Positions 46,897-56,665 of a stretch of DNA of 64,000 nucleotides are shown piece by piece. Origin of the DNA: Cronobacter universalis NCTC 9529 (lineage in GTDB: Bacteria; Pseudomonadota; Gammaproteobacteria; Enterobacterales; Enterobacteriaceae); assembly GCF_001277175.1 (NCBI RefSeq), contig NZ_CP012257.1:1612001-1676000 (forward strand), read 5' to 3'. Within the stretch, counting starts at the first letter, position 1, and every line of letters begins with the position of its first letter. The notes below the pieces were generated by a model. That model was not told where the DNA came from and ran no database searches. It worked only from the letters and a program-made list of their open reading frames with translations. A program made the translations under genes and the position numbers.

Positions 46897-47148
46897 TCAG
46901 TGCTTGCGATAATCGCTTTCCTGGTACTCACCGGATTCAATTTTTGCAATGCCGGCTTCTAAGATAGAAATAAATTGTCTTGCTACATCGGTCGTCAGCC
47001 ATAATGTCTGGCCAACTTCGGTCGCTTCGCGATCCACCTGCGGAGAGGATTGATAGTGCAACCGCAGCATCAGTGCGTCATAGCTGTCGACGGTGCTGAT
47101 GTCCCATCCAACAAGGGGATGCGTCTGTATTACTTCATTTTTTTCCAT
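46897..47148 (-). CDS. bssS: BssS, biofilm regulator
   Basis: An 83-residue protein close to E. coli BssS (YceP): EVIQTHPLVGWDISTVDSYD at the start, LWLTTDVARQFISILEAGIA in the middle. It affects biofilm formation through indole and AI-2 related signals, by an unknown mechanism. Of two tandem ATGs the second is taken because GGGGG is five bases from it. A short single-gene transcript. Confidence 0.94.
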   Translation of the reverse strand: MEKNEVIQTHPLVGWDISTVDSYDALMLRLHYQSSPQVDREATEVGQTLWLTTDVARQFISILEAGIAKIESGEYQESDYRKH

Positions 47149-47476
47149 CATAACCCCCTTTATACGTGTTTATAGACAACGACTCATGAGGTTCAATGCG
47201 GCTTTTCTTATCTCTGAAGCAAATAAAGTATATCAACCAATAAAGGAAAATGGGGCAGAAATAAATACCCTGACACACATTTTTTTGCGATTTTGAATTA
47301 ACTGAACAATAAAACGGCAGATTATTCGCAAATTTTTGTTAAGAATCGGGATCAATGAGATAAAAGCTGAAAAGGAAAAAAATAGGCTATCGCAGAAAAA
47401 GGCGGCATAAATATTAAAAAAAACCGGGCGGCGAAGCCCGGAAAAACTGACACCATAGAGAAGACAGTAATGAGGG
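47149..47476. other. bssS-dinI intergenic region
   Basis: 328 AT-rich bases with no supportable gene. It contains the dinI terminator at 47415-47446 and presumably the bssS promoter. A 119-codon open frame crosses it on the minus strand out of frame with dinI; its sequence shows no family resemblance and it is treated as chance. Confidence 0.55.
47415..47446 (-). terminator. dinI terminator
   Basis: On the minus strand CCGGGC-TTCGCC-GCCCGG is followed by eight T residues. Typical intrinsic terminator after dinI. Confidence 0.85.
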
Positions 47477-47722
47477 TTAATCAGCGGTAAACCAGTCGTC
47501 AGCGCTCTCCCAGGTTTCCTGGAGAATTTCGCTGATGCGATCTTTATCTTCTTTCGCGCCACCCAGAACCGACAGTTGGTTAGCGGCGGCATAACGCACG
47601 CTCACATGATTCGGCATTTCCGGATAATGGCTTTCAATACGGCGGGATAGCTCGCAGGCCAGTGCGTCGATAGCGCCCGGCGGCAGCGGCGTGGTTTTGG
47701 CGATAGTCACTTCAATACGCAT
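47477..47722 (-). CDS. dinI: DinI, DNA-damage-inducible modulator of RecA
   Basis: An 81-residue SOS protein that binds and stabilises RecA filaments and limits LexA and UmuD cleavage. It matches E. coli DinI along its length: MRIEVTIAKTTPLPPGAIDA, VSVRYAAANQLSVLGGAKED and the acidic end QETWESADDWF, which mimics DNA in its contact with RecA. It is preceded by a perfect LexA box. Confidence 0.97.
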   Translation of the reverse strand: MRIEVTIAKTTPLPPGAIDALACELSRRIESHYPEMPNHVSVRYAAANQLSVLGGAKEDKDRISEILQETWESADDWFTAD

Positions 47723-47743
47723 AACAACCCCCTGTTAATCATA

Positions 47744-47759
47744 CTGTATATATATACAG
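47744..47759. promoter_or_regulatory. LexA (SOS) box of dinI
   Basis: CTGTATATATATACAG matches the LexA consensus CTGT-N8-ACAG perfectly, with an alternating TA core and a T before and T after. It lies 22 bases before the dinI start, the usual repressor position. Confidence 0.95.
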
Positions 47760-47808
47760 TTTTGCCGTGCGGCATGCAACAGGGGGCCGTGATTTTTTTA
47801 GCGCAAGC

Positions 47809-48855
47809 TTAGCGTTTTACCGTCCAGCGTACCGCTTCGCCCGCCAGGAACGGCACCAGCGTGTCGTCGGCGATAGCGATAGTTTCCGGCATAACGCTCT
47901 CCTCGCGCACCAGCGTCACGGTGCCTTCATTCACCGGCAGGCCGTAAAACCGCGGGCCGTTCAGCGAGGCGAACGCCTCAAAGTGCGCCAGCGCGTTCAT
48001 CTCTTCAAACACGGTGGCGTACGCGCCGAGCGCGGAAGGCGCGTTAAAGCAGCCCGCGCAGCCGCAGCTGGTCTCTTTGCGATGACGCGCGTGGGGCGCG
48101 GAGTCGGTGCCGAGGAAGACGCGATCGCAGCCGCTCGCCACCAGCTCGCGCAGCGCCTGCTGGTGCACGTTACGCTTGAGGATCGGCAGGCAGTAGAGAT
48201 GCGGGCGAATGCCGCCTGCGAGCATATGGTTGCGGTTAAACATCAGGTGCTGCGGCGTGATGGTCGCGCCGAGCAGCGAATTCCCGTCGCGTACGTAGTC
48301 GGCGGCGTCTTTGGTCGTAATGTGTTCAAACACCACTTTCAGGCCCGGCAAGCGCTGTCTGAGCGGCTCCATGACCGTCTCGATAAACCGCGCTTCGCGA
48401 TCGAAGATATCGACCTCGCTGTGCGTCACTTCGCCATGCACCAGCAGCGGCATGCCGAGTTTTTCCATTCGCTCCAGCACCGTCATGATGTTATCGACGC
48501 TGGTGACGCCGTGGCTGGAGTTGGTCGTGGCGTTTGCCGGGTAGAGCTTGGCGGCGGTAAAGACGCCCTGCTGAAAACCGCGCTCCAGTTCGTCCGCGTC
48601 CAGCGTATCGGTCAGGTAGCAGGTCATCAGGGGTTCAAACGAGTGGTGTTCCGGCACCGCGTCGAGAATGCGCTGGCGGTAGGCGATAGCGGCTTCCACG
48701 GTCGTGACCGGCGGTGCCAGGTTTGGCATGACGATAGCGCGCCCGTAAGTTTCGCTGGTGTAAGGCACGACGGTTTGCAGCATGTCGCCATCACGCAGAT
48801 GTACATGCCAGTCGTCAGGGCGGCGGATAGTTAAAACCTGGGGTTGTGCAGTCAT
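47809..48855 (-). CDS. pyrC: PyrC, dihydroorotase
   Basis: The third enzyme of de novo pyrimidine synthesis (348 residues, same as E. coli), interconverting carbamoyl aspartate and dihydroorotate. Zinc ligands are visible as His17 and His19 ([11 protein letters not shown]), the carboxylated Lys103 ([13 protein letters not shown]), and the histidines of LLVHGEVTH and [10 protein letters not shown]; the catalytic Asp is in FLGTDSAPH. Upstream are a PurR box and a leader hairpin that can hide the ribosome site. It complements the rut genes, which break pyrimidines down. Confidence 0.97.
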   Translation of the reverse strand: MTAQPQVLTIRRPDDWHVHLRDGDMLQTVVPYTSETYGRAIVMPNLAPPVTTVEAAIAYRQRILDAVPEHHSFEPLMTCYLTDTLDADELERGFQQGVFTAAKLYPANATTNSSHGVTSVDNIMTVLERMEKLGMPLLVHGEVTHSEVDIFDREARFIETVMEPLRQRLPGLKVVFEHITTKDAADYVRDGNSLLGATITPQHLMFNRNHMLAGGIRPHLYCLPILKRNVHQQALRELVASGCDRVFLGTDSAPHARHRKETSCGCAGCFNAPSALGAYATVFEEMNALAHFEAFASLNGPRFYGLPVNEGTVTLVREESVMPETIAIADDTLVPFLAGEAVRWTVKR

Positions 48856-48862
48856 GGAAGGC

Positions 48863-48917
48863 TCCGGCTTGAGGAAACAGTCAGTAATGGCTGGTTTTAT
48901 GCCGGGCACTAAGGATA
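48863..48917 (-). promoter_or_regulatory. pyrC promoter and start-site-switch leader hairpin
   Basis: On the minus strand TATCCT (48917-48912) is a -10 element. The start region reads GTGCCCGGC, so transcripts can begin at G (48907) or at the C residues 48906-48904. The 5' CCGGC can pair with GCCGG at 48868-48864, which overlaps the ribosome site GGAG (48866-48863). This is the layout of the known CTP/GTP-sensitive start switch of E. coli and Salmonella pyrC. Confidence 0.75.
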
Positions 48918-48918
48918 A

Positions 48919-48934
48919 GCGTAAACGTTTTCGT
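48919..48934. promoter_or_regulatory. PurR box of pyrC
   Basis: GCGTAAACGTTTTCGT matches the PurR operator ACGCAAACGTTTTCGT at 14 of 16 positions and lies just upstream of the -10 element. PurR represses pyrC in E. coli. Confidence 0.8.
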
Positions 48935-48949
48935 TTGCATCCTTTTCCT

Positions 48950-48976
48950 GAAAATTCGGGGGCGTCGCGCCCCCGG
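48950..48976 (-). terminator. yceB terminator
   Basis: CCGGGGGCG-CGA-CGCCCCCG on the minus strand followed by AATTTTC, eight bases after the yceB stop and before the pyrC promoter region. Confidence 0.7.
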
Positions 48977-48983
48977 TATGATG

Positions 48984-49544
48984 TTAATCGGTCAGCGGGA
49001 TGACGATTTCGCCAGGCTTCACCTCAAGCCCCTTGGCGAATTTCTTCGCCAGCGCTTCGCCCTGGGTGCGATCTTCGCTCAGCACGTAAGCCGGGCGCTG
49101 TTCAAAGTAACTGCGCAGCGATTTATTCAGATACGGCATCAGGGTTTCGAGCACCGGGGCCATTTTGTTCGGCGTGATGCTGCTGTCGACGACTTCCATC
49201 TCGCGCAGATAGATAGCGCCTTTTTCTTTATCAAACGTCGGCAGCGCTTTCAGTTTGAGTTTCACCAGCGCTTTCTGGTTACCGAAAAGCGACGTCATAT
49301 CGAGACTCGCGTCGCCGTTGAGCGTGATTTTATTCGGCTCTTCGCGGCCAATCGCGCTGTTGAGGTTGGTTAAGACGATATGCGCGTCGGCAAGGCCCGG
49401 CACGCCGATATCTTTGGCGTAGTTATTGCGCTTTTGCAGCGCCTGGTTAATGTCCTGTTCGGTGACGGTGTATTGCGTGAGCTGGTTACATCCCACCAGC
49501 AAGCCACTGACGATAAGCGCCGCGGCGACTAACATTTTTTTCAT
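48984..49544 (-). CDS. yceB: YceB, DUF1439 lipoprotein
   Basis: A 186-residue lipoprotein, same length as E. coli YceB. The signal [19 protein letters not shown] carries the lipobox. The mature region has the family segments [19 protein letters not shown] and the later [20 protein letters not shown]. The fold is a lipid-binding-like tubular domain; the function is unknown. It lies just upstream of pyrC on the same strand but has its own terminator. Confidence 0.93.
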   Translation of the reverse strand: MKKMLVAAALIVSGLLVGCNQLTQYTVTEQDINQALQKRNNYAKDIGVPGLADAHIVLTNLNSAIGREEPNKITLNGDASLDMTSLFGNQKALVKLKLKALPTFDKEKGAIYLREMEVVDSSITPNKMAPVLETLMPYLNKSLRSYFEQRPAYVLSEDRTQGEALAKKFAKGLEVKPGEIVIPLTD

Positions 49545-49631
49545 GAGCTTCCCTCGTTCTGGTGCTGTCGGGCGATCCTGACACAAAGCAGGATGCCCCG
49601 CCAGTGGAAGCGGCAAAAGCGGATTCGGCTT

Positions 49632-49656
49632 AAAACGCCGGTGGAGGCCACCGGCG
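49632..49656 (-). terminator. grxB terminator
   Basis: Perfect nine-pair stem CGCCGGTGG/CCACCGGCG with a three-base loop. On the minus strand it is followed by TTTTAAG, a short T run. Confidence 0.6.
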
Positions 49657-49662
49657 GGATCG

Positions 49663-50310
49663 TCAGATAGCCATTTTTGAGAGCAGATTTATTTGCGTCT
49701 GCTTGGCCATGTTGTCGCGGTAATCGGCGACGCGGGTAGGGTAGTTGACGCCAGCGACCAGCGTCAGGTTACGCAGCAGCGGGAAGAGATGAATATCATC
49801 TTCAGAGAGTTCGCCGTTCACGGCGTTCGGCTGGACGATAAGCTTGTCGAGCGCGCGCAGGTCGTCGCTGATGTTTTTAATCAGCCCGGCGGAGTGGGCC
49901 ATATGCTCCTCGAAGGAGCCGATCGCCGCCTCTTTTTTCTCGGTAAAGTAACGACGCGCTTCAGGCGTGGCGAACTCATCGAACGCGGCTTTGGCGAAGC
50001 GCGGCAGCAGCAGGCAGTTAACGTAGCCGTTAACGCGGCGCAGCCACTCTTCTATGGCCGGGTTGCGCTTGCCGGTGAGCAGCGGTTTGCCGTCGAGTTT
50101 ATCGACGTAGTGAACGATATCCATGCTTTCAGGCAGGTAACGGCTGTCGTCTTTTTGCAGAATCGGGGCCATTTTCTGGCCAATCATGCGGGTGGGGGTG
50201 GCCTCGTCATCACTGGACATCACGATAAGCTCCACCGGAAGGTTTTTGAGCCCGAAAATCATGCGCGCTTTCACACAGAACGGACAGTGATCGTAAATAT
50301 ATAACTTCAC
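49663..50310 (-). CDS. grxB: Glutaredoxin 2
   Basis: A 215-residue glutathione-S-transferase-like glutaredoxin that reduces protein-glutathione mixed disulphides. The N-terminal thioredoxin fold holds the active site Cys9-Pro-Phe-Cys12, whereas E. coli Grx2 has CPYC. The glutathione-binding PESMDIVHYVD is intact. The C-terminal helical domain matches the family (IKNISDDLRALDKLIV). The start is GTG, with AGGAGGAG five bases upstream. Confidence 0.95.
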   Translation of the reverse strand: MKLYIYDHCPFCVKARMIFGLKNLPVELIVMSSDDEATPTRMIGQKMAPILQKDDSRYLPESMDIVHYVDKLDGKPLLTGKRNPAIEEWLRRVNGYVNCLLLPRFAKAAFDEFATPEARRYFTEKKEAAIGSFEEHMAHSAGLIKNISDDLRALDKLIVQPNAVNGELSEDDIHLFPLLRNLTLVAGVNYPTRVADYRDNMAKQTQINLLSKMAI

Positions 50311-50386
50311 GTTTCTCCTCCTGCTCAGGTTACTGATTTTTCAGTATGGTGGAGAATGCGCAGGGGAGCAAATCGCTCCCCGGATC

Positions 50387-51595
50387 TTAGCTTTCCTGCT
50401 CCACCAGCCCCGGCGCGAGCCGTTTCTGGCTGAACTGCCACCAGAGCATCAGGAACGTCGCGACGCCTATCACGCCAAGCATCGCCCAGGGCAGCTCGGG
50501 CGTATTCAGCGCGCGGCCGACGTCAAACAGCCAGCCGCCGCCCGCGTAGCCAAGCGCGCCGCCAAAGGCGAGGCCGAGACGGCTGAAGCCCATATAGCTG
50601 CCGCGCGCGCGGGCGTCCGCCAGCGACGCGCTCAGAGTTTCACGCGCCGGCTCGGCGATAATCGAGCCGATATAAAAGAGACAAATTAACGTAAACAGCT
50701 GTTGCAGGTTGCTCGCAAGACCGATCGGCACCAGGCTGAACGTCATCACCAGCAGCCCGGCCATCAGACGCTGTTCAAGGCGAAAGCGCTTTTCGCTCCA
50801 GCGCGCCAGCGGATAGAGCAGCGTCAGCGACAGCACGGCTTCAATGGCGTACATCCATTTCACGGCCGTCGGTTCCCCCGCGATATCGTTCACCATGACC
50901 GGCAGCATCAGCATCACCTGCACCGCCAGCATGTAGTAGCCGGTCAGCGTCAGCACATAGGTGACGAAGCGCTTATCGCGCAGCACACGGCCCATGCCTT
51001 CGCGCAGCGGCGTGCGCACCGTGGAGAGCTTCCAGTCCGGCAGCAGCCAGGCGTTAAAGCCCGCGCAAAGCACGAACAGCAGCGCGCCGACGCCGCACAC
51101 CAGCCGGAAATCATATTGCAGCAGCCAGCTGCCGATAAGCGCGCCCGTTACGGCGCCGGCGCTGTCCTGCATCATCAGCAGTGAGAAAAAGCGGCCGCGT
51201 TCCTGGGGGCGCACCAGCTTCACCACCAGGGCCGAGCGCGGCGGGTCGAAAAGCGTGCCGCCAAGCCCGGAGAGCACGCAGGAGAGCCACAGCACCCACG
51301 GCTCGTGGGCCACCGCCATCGTCGCAAAACCCGCCGCGCGCAGCAGCATGCCGGTCACGATCATCGGCCGCGCGCCGAGGCGGTCGGCGATGGCGCCGCC
51401 GAAAATCCCCAGCCCTTGTTGAACGAGCTGGCGCAGACCGAGCGCGATCCCCACCATCAGCGCGGCCCAGCCGAGGCTGTCGACGAAGCGAATTGAAATG
51501 AGCGGAAAGACGACGAAAAAGCCCAGAACCACGAGCATGTTATCAATTAGCAGGAAATATTTACCCAGGCTCCTTGCCTGCGAGACGCGGGACAT
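50387..51595 (-). CDS. mdtH: MdtH, major facilitator multidrug transporter
   Basis: A 402-residue MFS exporter with 12 hydrophobic segments, the same length as E. coli MdtH, whose overproduction gives quinolone resistance. The N-terminus [20 protein letters not shown] and the motif A-like [16 protein letters not shown] between TM2 and TM3 are conserved. The frame is open 26 codons upstream without family resemblance. Natural substrate unknown. Divergent from rimJ. Confidence 0.95.
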   Translation of the reverse strand: MSRVSQARSLGKYFLLIDNMLVVLGFFVVFPLISIRFVDSLGWAALMVGIALGLRQLVQQGLGIFGGAIADRLGARPMIVTGMLLRAAGFATMAVAHEPWVLWLSCVLSGLGGTLFDPPRSALVVKLVRPQERGRFFSLLMMQDSAGAVTGALIGSWLLQYDFRLVCGVGALLFVLCAGFNAWLLPDWKLSTVRTPLREGMGRVLRDKRFVTYVLTLTGYYMLAVQVMLMLPVMVNDIAGEPTAVKWMYAIEAVLSLTLLYPLARWSEKRFRLEQRLMAGLLVMTFSLVPIGLASNLQQLFTLICLFYIGSIIAEPARETLSASLADARARGSYMGFSRLGLAFGGALGYAGGGWLFDVGRALNTPELPWAMLGVIGVATFLMLWWQFSQKRLAPGLVEQES

Positions 51596-51860
51596 TTCCC
51601 CTCCCGGGAAAAAGCGAAGTGACCGCACTATCTTACGGCCTGACGGGCGCGGTGGTGATGTTTTGCGCGACAATATTTTTTTATCGATCGCTATGATTGA
51701 TAGATGAAATTCATCGTCAGGCCGCGCGGCGCGTCAAAGAATGGCATGTTGCTGTTTTCACTGTTTTGTTCGGCGCGGTTATAGTAAAACGTAATGCCCG
51801 CGGCGGCGCGCTGTCCGGGGCAGGAATGAGGAATAACGCCGGGAAAGGAGCAGGGTATCG

Positions 51861-52445
51861 ATGTTTGGCTACCGAAGTAACGTGCCGAAAGTGAGATTAA
51901 CGACAGATCGCCTGGTGGTGCGCCTGGTGCACGATCGCGACGCATGGCGGCTGGCGGATTACTACGCCGAGAATCGCCAGTTTCTGAAGCCCTGGGAGCC
52001 TGTTCGCGATGAAAGCCATTGCTACCCGTCGGGCTGGCAGGCGCGGCTTGGCATGATTAACGAACTTCACAAGCAGGGCAACGCCTTCTACTTTGCGCTG
52101 CTCGATCCGGACGAACATGAAATCCGCGGCGTCGCCAACTTTTCCAACGTGGTGCGCGGCTCGTTCCATGCCTGCTATCTCGGCTATTCGCTGGGCGAAA
52201 AGTGGCAGGGGCAGGGCATGATGTTTGAAGCGCTCACCAGCGCCATCCGCTATATGCAGCGCAGCCAGCATATGCACAGGATAATGGCCAACTATATGCC
52301 GCATAACCAGCGCAGCGGCGACCTGCTGGCGCGGCTCGGGTTTGAAAAAGAAGGCTATGCCAAAGATTACTTACTGATTGACGGCGTCTGGCGCGATCAT
52401 GTGCTGACCGCGCTCACCGCGCGCGAATGGACGCCGGGGCGTTGA
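51861..52445 (+). CDS. rimJ: RimJ, ribosomal protein S5 N-alpha-acetyltransferase
   Basis: A 194-residue GNAT-family acetyltransferase that modifies the N-terminus of ribosomal protein S5 and helps 30S assembly. The acetyl-CoA motif region reads [20 protein letters not shown], followed by [17 protein letters not shown]. Length is the same as in E. coli. The start ATG follows AAAGGAG. Next gene yceH is ten bases downstream. Confidence 0.96.
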   Translation: MFGYRSNVPKVRLTTDRLVVRLVHDRDAWRLADYYAENRQFLKPWEPVRDESHCYPSGWQARLGMINELHKQGNAFYFALLDPDEHEIRGVANFSNVVRGSFHACYLGYSLGEKWQGQGMMFEALTSAIRYMQRSQHMHRIMANYMPHNQRSGDLLARLGFEKEGYAKDYLLIDGVWRDHVLTALTAREWTPGR

Positions 52446-52455
52446 GGAGAAAACC

Positions 52456-53109
52456 ATGAAACATCAGTTCAGCGCGCTGGAAGCGCGCGTCATCGGCTGC
52501 ATGCTGGAAAAACAGGTCACCACGCCGGAGCAATACCCGCTTTCGGTCAACGGCGTGGTCACCGCCTGCAACCAGAAAACCAATCGCGAGCCGGTAATGA
52601 ACCTGAGCGAGGCGCAGGTGCAGGAGACGCTGGATCAGCTGGTAAAGCGCCATTATCTGCGCACCGTCAGCGGTTTCGGCAACCGCGTGACGAAATATGA
52701 GCAGCGCTTCTGTAATTCCGAATTCGGCGATCTGAAATTCTCGCCCGCCGAAGTGGCGCTGGTCACGACCCTGCTGCTGCGTGGCGCGCAGACGCCGGGC
52801 GAGTTGCGCAGTCGCGCGGCGCGTATGCATGAGTTCAGCGACACGGCCGCGCTTGAAAACACGCTTGAGACGCTCGCAACCCGTGAAGATGGCCCGTTTG
52901 TCACGCGGCTGGCGCGCGAGCCTGGCAAGCGCGAAAGCCGCTATATGCACCTTTTCTGCGGCGAGCCGGATACCGCGACGCTTGCCGCGCACGACGAAAA
53001 CACCGGCGCGGATACCGACGCCTTAACGGCGCGCGTCGACGCGCTGGAGCGTGAGGTGGCGGAACTGCGCGAGCGCCTCGAATCACTGTTAGGTCACCTG
53101 GGAGAATAA
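52456..53109 (+). CDS. yceH: YceH, DUF480 protein
   Basis: A 217-residue protein of the UPF0502/DUF480 family with two winged-helix domains ([20 protein letters not shown] and [22 protein letters not shown]). It ends in a predicted coiled coil (about residues 190-213, heptads of [17 protein letters not shown]). The function is unknown; a DNA- or RNA-related role is only suggested by the fold. It lies in the rimJ-yceH-yceM-murJ order of E. coli, two bases before yceM. Confidence 0.94.
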   Translation: MKHQFSALEARVIGCMLEKQVTTPEQYPLSVNGVVTACNQKTNREPVMNLSEAQVQETLDQLVKRHYLRTVSGFGNRVTKYEQRFCNSEFGDLKFSPAEVALVTTLLLRGAQTPGELRSRAARMHEFSDTAALENTLETLATREDGPFVTRLAREPGKRESRYMHLFCGEPDTATLAAHDENTGADTDALTARVDALEREVAELRERLESLLGHLGE

Positions 53110-53111
53110 TC

Positions 53112-54035
53112 GTGGCGAAATTACGCGTTGGGGTGGTCGGCCTTGGCGGCATTGCGCAAAAAGCCTGGCTGCCGGTGCTGTCACAGGCGACGGACTGGAC
53201 GCTCACGGGGGCGTTCTCCCCGACGCGCGCGAAAGCGCTGCCGGTCTGCGAGGCGTATCGGATGCCGTATATCGATTCGCTAAAGGCGCTGGCCGCGCAG
53301 TGCGACGCGGTCTTCGTGCACAGCGCCACCAGCAGTCACTATCAGGTGGTGAGCGAGCTCCTGAACGCGGGCGTCCATGTCTGCGTCGATAAACCGCTGG
53401 CGGAAAACCTCGCCGACGCCGAACGTCTGGTCACGCTCGCGAAACAGCGCAACCTGACGCTGATGGTCGGCTTCAACCGCCGTTTCGCGCCGCTCTATCG
53501 CGATCTGAAAAACGCGCTGGGCGCGGGGGCGTCGCTGCGTATGGATAAACACCGCGCCGACAGCGTCGGCCCGCATGACCTGCGCTTTACGCTGCTGGAT
53601 GACTACCTGCATCTGGTGGATACCGCGCTGTGGCTCGGCGGCGGCGAGGCAGTGCTTGCGAGCGGCGCATTGCAGACCACCGCGCAGGGTGAAATGTGGT
53701 ACGCCGAGCATCATTTCCGCCGCGGCGATCTGTCCATCACCACCAGCATGCACCGTCGCGCCGGCAGCCAGCGCGAGTGGGTGCAGGCGGTGACCGACGG
53801 CGCGCTGATTGACGTGACCGATATGCGCGAGTGGCGCGAAGAGCGCGGCGCAGGCGTGGTGCAGCGCCCGGTGCCCGGCTGGCAGAGCACGCTGGAGCAG
53901 CGCGGTTTCGCCGGCTGCGCGCGTCATTTTATCGACTGCGTGCAGAATCAGACGGTTCCTGAAACCGCGGGCGAGCAGGCGCTTCTCGCCCAGCGCGTGG
54001 TGGAGCGGCTGTGGCGCGAGGCGATGCGCGAGTAA
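53112..54035 (+). CDS. yceM: YceM (MviM), Gfo/Idh/MocA-family oxidoreductase
   Basis: A 307-residue NAD(P)-dependent oxidoreductase homologue. The Rossmann motif GVVGLGGIAQKAWLPVL is at the N-terminus, and VCVDKPLAENLADAE holds the conserved Lys-Pro of the family (here DKP in place of EKP). HDLRFTLLDDYLHLVDTALW is the substrate-side segment. The substrate is unknown. The start is GTG, two bases after the yceH stop. Named from conserved position before murJ. Confidence 0.92.
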   Translation: MAKLRVGVVGLGGIAQKAWLPVLSQATDWTLTGAFSPTRAKALPVCEAYRMPYIDSLKALAAQCDAVFVHSATSSHYQVVSELLNAGVHVCVDKPLAENLADAERLVTLAKQRNLTLMVGFNRRFAPLYRDLKNALGAGASLRMDKHRADSVGPHDLRFTLLDDYLHLVDTALWLGGGEAVLASGALQTTAQGEMWYAEHHFRRGDLSITTSMHRRAGSQREWVQAVTDGALIDVTDMREWREERGAGVVQRPVPGWQSTLEQRGFAGCARHFIDCVQNQTVPETAGEQALLAQRVVERLWREAMRE

Positions 54036-54150
54036 CGGCGGCGCGCATCTGCCAGTAGTATTTCCCTTTCAGTCGAGTAGACTAAGCGCTTCGCTGAAAA
54101 GCCCCTGACGCCTGCCCTGCAGGCGTCGGTGTTTATGGGAAAGAACAATA

Positions 54151-55686
54151 ATGAATTTACTGAAGTCGCTGGCTGCGGTCAGCTCGATGACCATGTTTTC
54201 CCGCGTGCTCGGGTTCGCGCGCGACGCCATTGTGGCGCGGGTGTTCGGGGCCGGGATGGCGACCGACGCCTTTTTCGTGGCGTTCAAGTTGCCGAACCTG
54301 CTGCGACGCATTTTTGCCGAAGGCGCGTTCTCGCAGGCGTTTGTGCCGATCCTCGCCGAATATAAAAGCAAGCAGGGCGAAGACGCCACGCGGGTGTTTG
54401 TGGCCTATGTGTCCGGCCTGCTGACGCTGGCGCTGTTTATTGTGACGATAGCCGGTATGCTGGCCGCCCCCTGGGTGATTCTGGTGACGGCGCCGGGCTT
54501 TGCCGATACCGCGGATAAATTCGCGCTCACCTCGTCGCTGCTGCGTATTACCTTTCCTTATATTCTGCTGATTTCGCTGGCCTCGCTCGCGGGCGCCATT
54601 CTTAACACCTGGAACCGCTTTTCGGTGCCGGCGTTCGCGCCCACGTTTCTTAATATCAGCATGATTGGCTTTGCGCTTTTCGCCGCGCCGTACTTTAACC
54701 CGCCGGTACTGGCGCTCGCGTGGGCGGTCACGGTCGGCGGCGTGTTGCAGCTTGTTTACCAGCTGCCGCACCTGAAGAAAATCGGCATGCTGGTGCTGCC
54801 GCGCATTAACTTTAAAGATGCGGGCGCGATGCGCGTTATGAAACAGATGGGGCCTGCCATCCTCGGCGTCTCGGTCAGTCAGATCTCGCTTATCATCAAC
54901 ACGATTTTCGCCTCGTTTCTGGTTTCCGGCTCGGTCTCCTGGATGTATTACGCCGACCGCCTGATGGAGTTTCCGTCCGGGGTGCTGGGCGTGGCGCTCG
55001 GGACCATTCTGCTGCCGTCGCTGTCGAGAAGCTTCGCGAGCGGCAACCATGACGAATATTCTCGCCTGATGGACTGGGGGTTGCGCCTGTGCTTTTTACT
55101 GGCGCTGCCAAGCGCGGTGGCGCTTGGCATTCTGGCGAAACCGCTGACCGTCTCGCTGTTCCAGTACGGCAAATTCTCCGGTCACGACGCGCTGATGACC
55201 CAGCAGGCGCTGGTGGCGTACTCGGTCGGGCTGATGGGGCTGATTGTGGTGAAAGTGCTGGCGCCAGGATTCTATTCGCGCCAGGACATCAAAACGCCGG
55301 TGAAAATCGCCATCGTGACGCTCATCATGACGCAGGTGATGAACCTGGCGTTTATCGGGCCGCTGAAACACGCGGGGCTGGCGCTCTCCATCGGTCTTGC
55401 GGCCTGTCTTAACGCGAGTCTGCTCTACTGGCAGCTGCGCAAGCGTAAAATTTTCCAGCCGCAGCCGGGGTGGGGCGCATTTTTAACGCGGCTGATAATC
55501 GCGGTGCTGGTGATGTCCGCGGCGCTTATCGGCGTGATGCACTTCATGCCGGACTGGGCGCAGGGCAGCATGCCGCTGCGTCTGCTGCGCCTTGCGGGCG
55601 TGGTGGTCGCGGGCGTTGTCGCGTACTTCGCGACGCTGACGTTACTGGGCTTCCGCGTGCGGGATTTCGCGCGCCGTACGGTGTAA
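54151..55686 (+). CDS. murJ: MurJ, lipid II flippase
   Basis: An essential 511-residue inner-membrane protein (MviN) of the MOP exporter superfamily with 14 predicted membrane segments. It flips lipid II to the periplasmic face for peptidoglycan synthesis. Landmark segments are [50 protein letters not shown] with functionally important arginines, and [22 protein letters not shown]. Length is identical to E. coli MurJ. A terminator follows. Confidence 0.97.
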   Translation: MNLLKSLAAVSSMTMFSRVLGFARDAIVARVFGAGMATDAFFVAFKLPNLLRRIFAEGAFSQAFVPILAEYKSKQGEDATRVFVAYVSGLLTLALFIVTIAGMLAAPWVILVTAPGFADTADKFALTSSLLRITFPYILLISLASLAGAILNTWNRFSVPAFAPTFLNISMIGFALFAAPYFNPPVLALAWAVTVGGVLQLVYQLPHLKKIGMLVLPRINFKDAGAMRVMKQMGPAILGVSVSQISLIINTIFASFLVSGSVSWMYYADRLMEFPSGVLGVALGTILLPSLSRSFASGNHDEYSRLMDWGLRLCFLLALPSAVALGILAKPLTVSLFQYGKFSGHDALMTQQALVAYSVGLMGLIVVKVLAPGFYSRQDIKTPVKIAIVTLIMTQVMNLAFIGPLKHAGLALSIGLAACLNASLLYWQLRKRKIFQPQPGWGAFLTRLIIAVLVMSAALIGVMHFMPDWAQGSMPLRLLRLAGVVVAGVVAYFATLTLLGFRVRDFARRTV

Positions 55687-55715
55687 ACCGAACGGCGGTT
55701 AACGCCGTTACACAA

Positions 55716-55750
55716 AACGCGCCGCAGGATTTCTCCCCGGCGCGTTTTTA
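55716..55750 (+). terminator. murJ terminator
   Basis: AACGCGCCG and CGGCGCGTT form a nine-pair stem around a 13-base loop, followed by TTTTATAT, about 30 bases after the murJ stop. Confidence 0.75.
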
Positions 55751-55784
55751 TATGCCTGGTTTCCAGCACGCGTTTTTCAGACGC

Positions 55785-55816
55785 AAAAAACCTTCCAGCA
55801 GGTTTACCCTGCCGGA
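55785..55816 (-). terminator. flgMN terminator
   Basis: On the minus strand TTCCGGCAGG-GTAAA-CCTGCTGGAA is followed by GGTTTTTT, about 30 bases after the flgN stop. Confidence 0.7.
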
Positions 55817-55846
55817 ATGGCGTTTTTTTAACCCATGACCTTGCGG

Positions 55847-56272
55847 TCAGATGGCGATTTTCTTCCCGCCGCGATGCATATTCGCGGCAGTCTGGCCGTT
55901 AGCGCCGTACAGCGCCGGCTCCTGAAGCGGTTTTAACACCGCCAGGGCCTGCTGGTTACGCGCCATTTGCCCTTCGAGCAACCAGCCGTTATGCAGATTC
56001 AGATCGCGCAAATGCAGGGTTTTCTGAGTAATCGTCTGCCAGCGCTGCGCCATATCCGGCGGCGCGTCGCGGTGCGTTTTCTGTTCGCTGCGGCGCTGCT
56101 GTTCCAGATAGTCCAGCGTGGCCAGCAGCGAGCTTTTCTCTTCGGTGATGCGCTGAAGCGCACTACTGTTGAGACTGCCCGCGGATAACTGATGCTGTTC
56201 CGCATCCATCACCGACTTCAGCGAATTCAGTACAGTTGTCATTTGGTCTAACAGTTCTGACAGACGGCTCAT
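55847..56272 (-). CDS. flgN: FlgN, flagellar export chaperone
   Basis: A 141-residue helical chaperone for the hook-filament junction proteins FlgK and FlgL. The sequence is mostly amphipathic helix, with MSRLSELLDQMTTVLNSLKS at the start and the substrate-binding C-terminal LVLKPLQEPALYG-like segment. It follows flgM by three bases, and both are served by the sigma-28 promoter before flgM and by read-through from flgA. Confidence 0.94.
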   Translation of the reverse strand: MSRLSELLDQMTTVLNSLKSVMDAEQHQLSAGSLNSSALQRITEEKSSLLATLDYLEQQRRSEQKTHRDAPPDMAQRWQTITQKTLHLRDLNLHNGWLLEGQMARNQQALAVLKPLQEPALYGANGQTAANMHRGGKKIAI

Positions 56273-56275
56273 AGA

Positions 56276-56569
56276 TTATTTATCCTGCAAGAAACTCTGA
56301 GCTTCCTGGATAAGCGCATCGGCGATTTTGCCGGTATCCATTTTCAGCTCGCCATTACGAATGGCGGCCTTCAGCGCTTCCACACGCTCAACGTTGATAT
56401 CATCAGCGCCTGGCTTCATCAGTTTTGCCTGGGCGCCGCTTAAGGTGACGCTGGCGCTGCCAGCCGCCGCGGTTTCCGTCGGGCGGGCTTTCGGTGCCTG
56501 CGGTTCACTGTTTTCGCGCGGTTGCACCGTACTCACCGGTTTCATGGATGACGTGCGTTCAATGCTCAT
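56276..56569 (-). CDS. flgM: FlgM, anti-sigma-28 factor
   Basis: A 97-residue regulator that holds FliA (sigma-28) inactive until the hook-basal body is finished and FlgM is exported. It matches the family: [20 protein letters not shown] at the N-terminal export region, and a C-terminal sigma-binding region with [20 protein letters not shown] and [13 protein letters not shown]. The start is set by this homology. It has its own class 3 promoter. Confidence 0.96.
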   Translation of the reverse strand: MSIERTSSMKPVSTVQPRENSEPQAPKARPTETAAAGSASVTLSGAQAKLMKPGADDINVERVEALKAAIRNGELKMDTGKIADALIQEAQSFLQDK

Positions 56570-56632
56570 TGATTTTTTCCTCATAGAGGGGCTCGCGGCG
56601 TAGAGCCGATATTCATCGTTAGTTGATTAACT

Positions 56633-56659
56633 ATATCGGCAGCCACAATGAATTCTTTA
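56633..56659 (-). promoter_or_regulatory. Sigma-28 (FliA) promoter of flgMN
   Basis: On the minus strand TAAAGAAT, an 11-base spacer and GCCGATAT fit the consensus TAAAGTTT-N11-GCCGATAA at 13 of 16 positions with exact spacing. It lies just after the flgA stop and about 65 bases before flgM. Confidence 0.85.
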
Positions 56660-56665
56660 TAAAGA

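Noticed and set aside
47233-47592. A 119-codon frame between bssS and dinI
   Set aside because: It overlaps dinI out of frame, crosses the dinI terminator hairpin and lacks a ribosome site or family resemblance.
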